A stretch of DNA of 8,591 nucleotides from Novosphingobium sp. UBA6722 (GTDB lineage Bacteria; Pseudomonadota; Alphaproteobacteria; Sphingomonadales; Sphingomonadaceae): positions 7,127 through 15,717 of the forward strand of contig DKII01000057.1 of assembly GCA_002454125.1 (NCBI GenBank). Direction: 5' to 3'. Positions 5,965 through 8,591 of this stretch are shown one piece after another; within the stretch, counting starts at the first letter, position 1, and every line of letters begins with the position of its first letter. A model generated the notes under the pieces. The model did no database searches. It was given only the letters and a program-made list of their open reading frames with translations, and had not been told where the DNA came from. Position numbers and translations under genes: made by a program.

Positions 5965-6305
5965 AGAATTTCCCGCACCTTGTCCTGCGGACGGCAAAGG
6001 CGGACGCCCTTGTCGGTCTCGACCAGCGGGCGCTCGATCAGCTTCGGCTCGGCCGCCATCGCCGCCAGGACAGTGGCCGCGTCGGCCGAGGGCAGGCCGC
6101 GCTCCTCCGCATCGGTGCCGCGCAGCCGCAGGCCCTGCTGCGGCGTGATCCCGGCATCGCGGTATAGCTGGGCCAGCTTGGCGGCGCTGGGCGGAGTGAC
6201 GAGGTATTCAACCACGGTGACATCGACACCCGGCGTCTCCTGCAGGATCGCCAGGGTCTTGCGCGAGGTGCCGCAGGCCGGGTTGTGCCAGATCGTTGCC
6301 TTCAT
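5961..6305 (-). CDS. ArsC-family glutaredoxin-dependent reductase
   Basis: 114-aa thioredoxin-fold protein of the ArsC/YfgD family, cytosolic. The nucleophilic cysteine is C11 in NPACGTSRKTL. Arginines matching the E. coli plasmid ArsC oxyanion set (R60, R94, R107) are plausible here as R62 (LRLRGTD), R92 (LIERPLVET) and R105 (VRLCRPQDKV), so reduction of arsenate with glutathione and glutaredoxin is chemically plausible. However, no arsR, arsB or acr3 is nearby, and many chromosomal homologues (YfgD, YffB, Spx-related) have no proven arsenate activity, so I withhold arsC as a symbol. Length is slightly shorter than R773 ArsC (141 aa) and normal for the YfgD branch. ATG 6305 is preceded by AAGGA at 7 nt. 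Tail-to-tail overlap with the MFS gene; divergent from the siderophore receptor, with which it shares a promoter region carrying Fur-like boxes. Confidence 0.92.
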   Translation of the reverse strand: MKATIWHNPACGTSRKTLAILQETPGVDVTVVEYLVTPPSAAKLAQLYRDAGITPQQGLRLRGTDAEERGLPSADAATVLAAMAAEPKLIERPLVETDKGVRLCRPQDKVREIL

Positions 6306-6373
6306 CAGCGGGTCCTTTCCATTCGCCGCAAGCCCATAGCGAAATCGACGCGCCGGGCAATTTGATCCTTGTC

Positions 6374-6392
6374 AATGCGACCGATTCGCATT
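6374..6392. promoter_or_regulatory. Distal Fur-like inverted repeat upstream of the siderophore receptor
   Basis: AATGCGA, CCGAT, TCGCATT is a perfect 7-bp inverted repeat with a 5-nt centre. Its inner 15 bp (6376-6390) fit the 7-1-7 Fur layout with a perfect right half (ATTCGCA) and an imperfect left half (TGCGACC). A GATTC site (6383-6387), the recognition sequence of the alphaproteobacterial CcrM methylase (GANTC), lies inside it. It is 34 bp centre-to-centre from the proximal box and lies in the ArsC-family/receptor divergent region, so it could serve either gene. Confidence 0.45.
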
Positions 6393-6409
6393 AGCGGCAT
6401 TCTCGTTAT

Positions 6410-6424
6410 TGCAAATCATTCGCA
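6410..6424. promoter_or_regulatory. Proximal Fur box of the siderophore receptor
   Basis: TGCAAATCATTCGCA fits the 7-1-7 Fur palindrome (half-sites TGCAAAT and, inverted, TGCGAAT), with 6 of 7 pairs matching. It ends 13 nt before the receptor ATG, next to the GGGGA ribosome site. Repression by iron-loaded Fur of a TonB-dependent siderophore receptor is the expected logic. No clean -35/-10 pair could be assigned around it. Confidence 0.65.
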
Positions 6425-6437
6425 AGATGGGGATCTG

Positions 6438-8525
6438 ATGAATACTCGTGTCGCTCTGCTCGCTTCGACCGTACTGCCTGTTCTCTCGCTGGCAGCGCCT
6501 GCCCAAGCCGAACTGGCGGCGGAAGCCGGTGATGCCCCGGCGATCATCGTCTACGGCGTGCCCGACGGCTACGATATCGAGAAGACCCGCACCGCCACCA
6601 AGACCGAAACCCCGCTGATCGACGTGCCACAGACCATCACGGTGCTGAGCCGCGAGCAGCTGGATGACCAGGGCGTCGAATCCCTGAACGATGCGCTGCG
6701 CTATGTTCCCGGCGTGGTGCTGGGCCAGGGCGAAGGCCACCGCGACCAGATCACCTTGCGCGGACAGAGCACCACGGCGGACTTCTTCCTTGATGGCCTG
6801 CGTGACGATGCGCAGTACTACCGCTCGCTCTACAACATTGACCGGATCGAAGTGCTGAAGGGCGCCAATGCGCTGATCTTCGGCCGCGGCGGCGGTGGCG
6901 GGGTGATCAACCGCGTTTCCAAGGCCCCAGAGTTCGACAAGGCCCGGACCGATTTTGCCGGCGGCGTTGACAGCTTCGGCGGCTGGTCGATCGCCACCGA
7001 CCTTGACCAGCCGCTGGGTGAGAACTTCGCCGCCCGCCTCAATGCAACCTATGAGGACTTCGCCAACCACCGTGATTTCTACAACGGCCACTTCGTCGGC
7101 CTGGCCCCGACGCTCGGCTGGAAGCTGGGCGAGGCGACCCGGCTGGTGCTGGCCTATGAATATGCCGACGATCAGCGCCTGACCGATCGCGGCGTCCCAT
7201 CCTTCGCCGGCAAGCCGCTGATCGGCTATGATGAAACGCTGTTCGGCAGCCCGACCGCCAGCGAAAGCTCGGTCCAGGCCCATATCGCCCGCGCCCGGCT
7301 CGATCACGATTTCAGCGACGCGCTGAGCGTCAACCTGACCGGGCAGTACGCCCATTACGACAAGTACTATGGCAACGTGTACGCCCGCTCCGCTGCCACC
7401 GCGACCACGGTCGAGCTGGAAGGCTACAACAGCGACACGATCCGTGAGAACTGGACCGTACAGGGCAACCTGGTCTGGAAGGGCGAGACCGCGGGCCTGG
7501 GCCACCAGTTGCTGCTGGGCTTCGAGGCGAGCGACCAGCTGACCGATGCCAAGCGCAGCGAAGCCGCCTTTGGCGCGGCGGCCGCCAGCCGCGTCACCGT
7601 GCCGCTGGCCCAACGCCTGACGCTGCCCAGCGTGACCTTCGGCGCCAACAGCCGTTCCAGCCGGTCGAAGGTCCGCGCACTGTCGGCCTATATCCAGGAC
7701 CAGATCGACCTGGGTGAGATCGTCAAGCTGGTGGTCGGGCTGCGCTATGACGATTTCCGCATAACCTCGACCAACCGCGTCAACGGTTTTGGCGCCACCC
7801 GCAGCGACGGCAAGTGGAGCCCGCGCGCCGGCCTGATCATCAAGCCGCGTGAAAACGTCTCGGTCTATGCGAGCTACGCCAAGAGCTTCCTGCCGCAATC
7901 GGGCGACCAGTTCACCGTGCTCGACGCGACCACCGCCAGCCTAGCGCCCGAGGAATTCCGCAACCTCGAAGCCGGGGTGAAGTGGGACCTGACCGAGCGT
8001 CTCGCCTTCACCGCCGCACTGTTCCAGATCGATCGCACCAACACCCGCGCCAACGATCCGGTCACCGGCGTGGCCGTGCTGACCGGCAAGAGCCGCACCA
8101 AGGGCTTCGAACTGGCCATGGTCGGCCAGCTGACCAAGGGCCTGCAGGTAACGCTGGGCTATGCGCTGCAGGATGGCGATATCGTCTCCACCACGGCCGC
8201 GGCCCCGGCCGGGCGAACCCTGGCCCAGGTCCCGCGCCACCAGTTCTCGGCCTGGGGCCGCTATGACCTGACCGACCGGCTGGGGATTGCGGTGGGCGCG
8301 GTGCGGCAGAGCCAGCAGTTCGCCACGATCAGCAATGCCGTGCGCCTGCCCGGCTTCACCCGGATCGACGCCGCGCTGTTCTACAAGGTCTCGGACGCGG
8401 TGCAGCTCCAGGTCAATGTCGAGAACCTGACCGACACCGACTATTTCCCGACCGCCCATACCGACAACAACATCAGCCCGGGCGCGCCGCTGAATGCGCG
8501 GCTGGGGGTCAAGCTGCGGTTCTGA
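6438..8525 (+). CDS. TonB-dependent siderophore receptor (outer membrane)
   Basis: 695-aa outer-membrane gated channel that imports ferric siderophores using TonB-ExbB-ExbD energy. Residues 1-24 form a signal peptide (MNTRVALLASTVLPVLSLAA, cleavage after PAQA). A TonB-box candidate IIVYG (36-40) precedes the plug (about 50-165), which has the usual DVPQTITVLSREQL, ITLRGQSTTADFFLDGLRDD and RIEVLKGANALIFGRGGGGG landmarks; the last of these resembles the Fiu/catecholate-type subgroup. The remainder is the 22-strand barrel with many aromatic-rich alternating segments, including a near-C-terminal VNVENLTDTDYFPTAH, and ends in the OMP-terminal Phe (LGVKLRF). There is no N-terminal signalling (STN) domain, so it is not a transducer type. 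The whole protein contains no cysteine, unlike FepA-type receptors with loop disulfides. The in-frame TTG at 6369 would destroy the signal peptide, and ATG 6438 has GGGGA at 4 nt. Fur-like boxes lie just upstream. The siderophore is unknown. Confidence 0.96.
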   Translation: MNTRVALLASTVLPVLSLAAPAQAELAAEAGDAPAIIVYGVPDGYDIEKTRTATKTETPLIDVPQTITVLSREQLDDQGVESLNDALRYVPGVVLGQGEGHRDQITLRGQSTTADFFLDGLRDDAQYYRSLYNIDRIEVLKGANALIFGRGGGGGVINRVSKAPEFDKARTDFAGGVDSFGGWSIATDLDQPLGENFAARLNATYEDFANHRDFYNGHFVGLAPTLGWKLGEATRLVLAYEYADDQRLTDRGVPSFAGKPLIGYDETLFGSPTASESSVQAHIARARLDHDFSDALSVNLTGQYAHYDKYYGNVYARSAATATTVELEGYNSDTIRENWTVQGNLVWKGETAGLGHQLLLGFEASDQLTDAKRSEAAFGAAAASRVTVPLAQRLTLPSVTFGANSRSSRSKVRALSAYIQDQIDLGEIVKLVVGLRYDDFRITSTNRVNGFGATRSDGKWSPRAGLIIKPRENVSVYASYAKSFLPQSGDQFTVLDATTASLAPEEFRNLEAGVKWDLTERLAFTAALFQIDRTNTRANDPVTGVAVLTGKSRTKGFELAMVGQLTKGLQVTLGYALQDGDIVSTTAAAPAGRTLAQVPRHQFSAWGRYDLTDRLGIAVGAVRQSQQFATISNAVRLPGFTRIDAALFYKVSDAVQLQVNVENLTDTDYFPTAHTDNNISPGAPLNARLGVKLRF

Positions 8526-8546
8526 TCAGCCAATTTGCCTCCATCC

Positions 8547-8591
8547 CGTCATCCCCGCCCCCTTCGCCATCCCCGCGAAGGCGGGGATCCA
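8547..8591. repeat. REP-like GC-rich palindromic element downstream of the receptor gene (may run past the edge)
   Basis: ATCCCCGC (8569-8576), loop GAAG, GCGGGGAT (8581-8588) is a perfect 8-bp hairpin ending in CCA at the edge. It is preceded 18 bp upstream by a related unit, CGTCATCCCCGC versus CGCCATCCCCGC (11 of 12 identical). Short palindromes of this CCCCGCGAAGGCGGGG type are, from general knowledge, abundant between genes in sphingomonads and related alphaproteobacteria. It could also help terminate the receptor transcript, but no T tract is visible before the window ends. Confidence 0.65.

Noticed and set aside
6321..6343. ATTCGC...GCGAAAT inverted repeat near the ArsC-family start as a third Fur box
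   Set aside because: The arms are separated by about 12 nt, which does not fit the 7-1-7 spacing, and pairing is short; probably chance.
6372..7898. Long open frame of about 500 codons on the minus strand inside the siderophore receptor
   Set aside because: It is antisense to a secure TonB receptor. High GC and the receptor's codon bias keep stops out of this frame, its translation has no recognisable domain, and its start has no ribosome site.
1..8591. CRISPR arrays, tRNA or rRNA genes, insertion sequences, phage genes, toxin-antitoxin pairs or defence systems
   Set aside because: No spaced direct repeats, no transposase, integrase or known defence motif, and no cloverleaf were seen on reading both strands. 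GC content and coding style are uniform, giving no sign of a recent island.

Overview
The window is high-GC bacterial chromosome. Gene content, strong codon bias toward G/C, a degenerate Fur-type box with TGCGAAT half-sites and a CATCCCCGCGAAGGCGGGGAT palindrome at the right edge suggest an alphaproteobacterium, most likely a sphingomonad (Sphingomonadales). That placement is inference; no rRNA or other marker gene is present.

From left to right the window holds: an Old Yellow Enzyme-type ene-reductase on the minus strand, cut by the left edge; an EamA/DMT transporter (+); a small Ala/Pro-rich lipoprotein and lipB octanoyltransferase (both minus, one operon); a six-helix membrane protein resembling the GPDPase membrane-domain family (+); a PmtA-like SAM-dependent methyltransferase (minus); a DHA1-type MFS transporter (+); an ArsC-family reductase (minus); and a cysteine-free TonB-dependent siderophore receptor (+) behind Fur-like boxes. 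A REP-like GC-rich palindrome closes the window.

Transcription units alternate strand at every step, giving four divergent junctions (28 to 132 bp) and three convergent ones. The convergent junctions have no spacer for ordinary terminators: two are 4-base overlaps of identical sequence TTAG, and the third is a 3-base gap whose flanking stop codons form the arms of a perfect hairpin.

The genes do not form one pathway. Identifiable local themes are lipoate attachment (lipB with a coupled lipoprotein), possible envelope-lipid metabolism (membrane protein next to PmtA-like methyltransferase), efflux or small-molecule transport (EamA, MFS), redox detoxification (OYE, ArsC) and iron uptake (TonB receptor). 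I see no convincing evidence of a previously undescribed multi-gene system. The more interesting points are regulatory: the palindrome and mini-ORF ahead of the ene-reductase, the paired Fur-like boxes, and the competing hairpins at the right edge.
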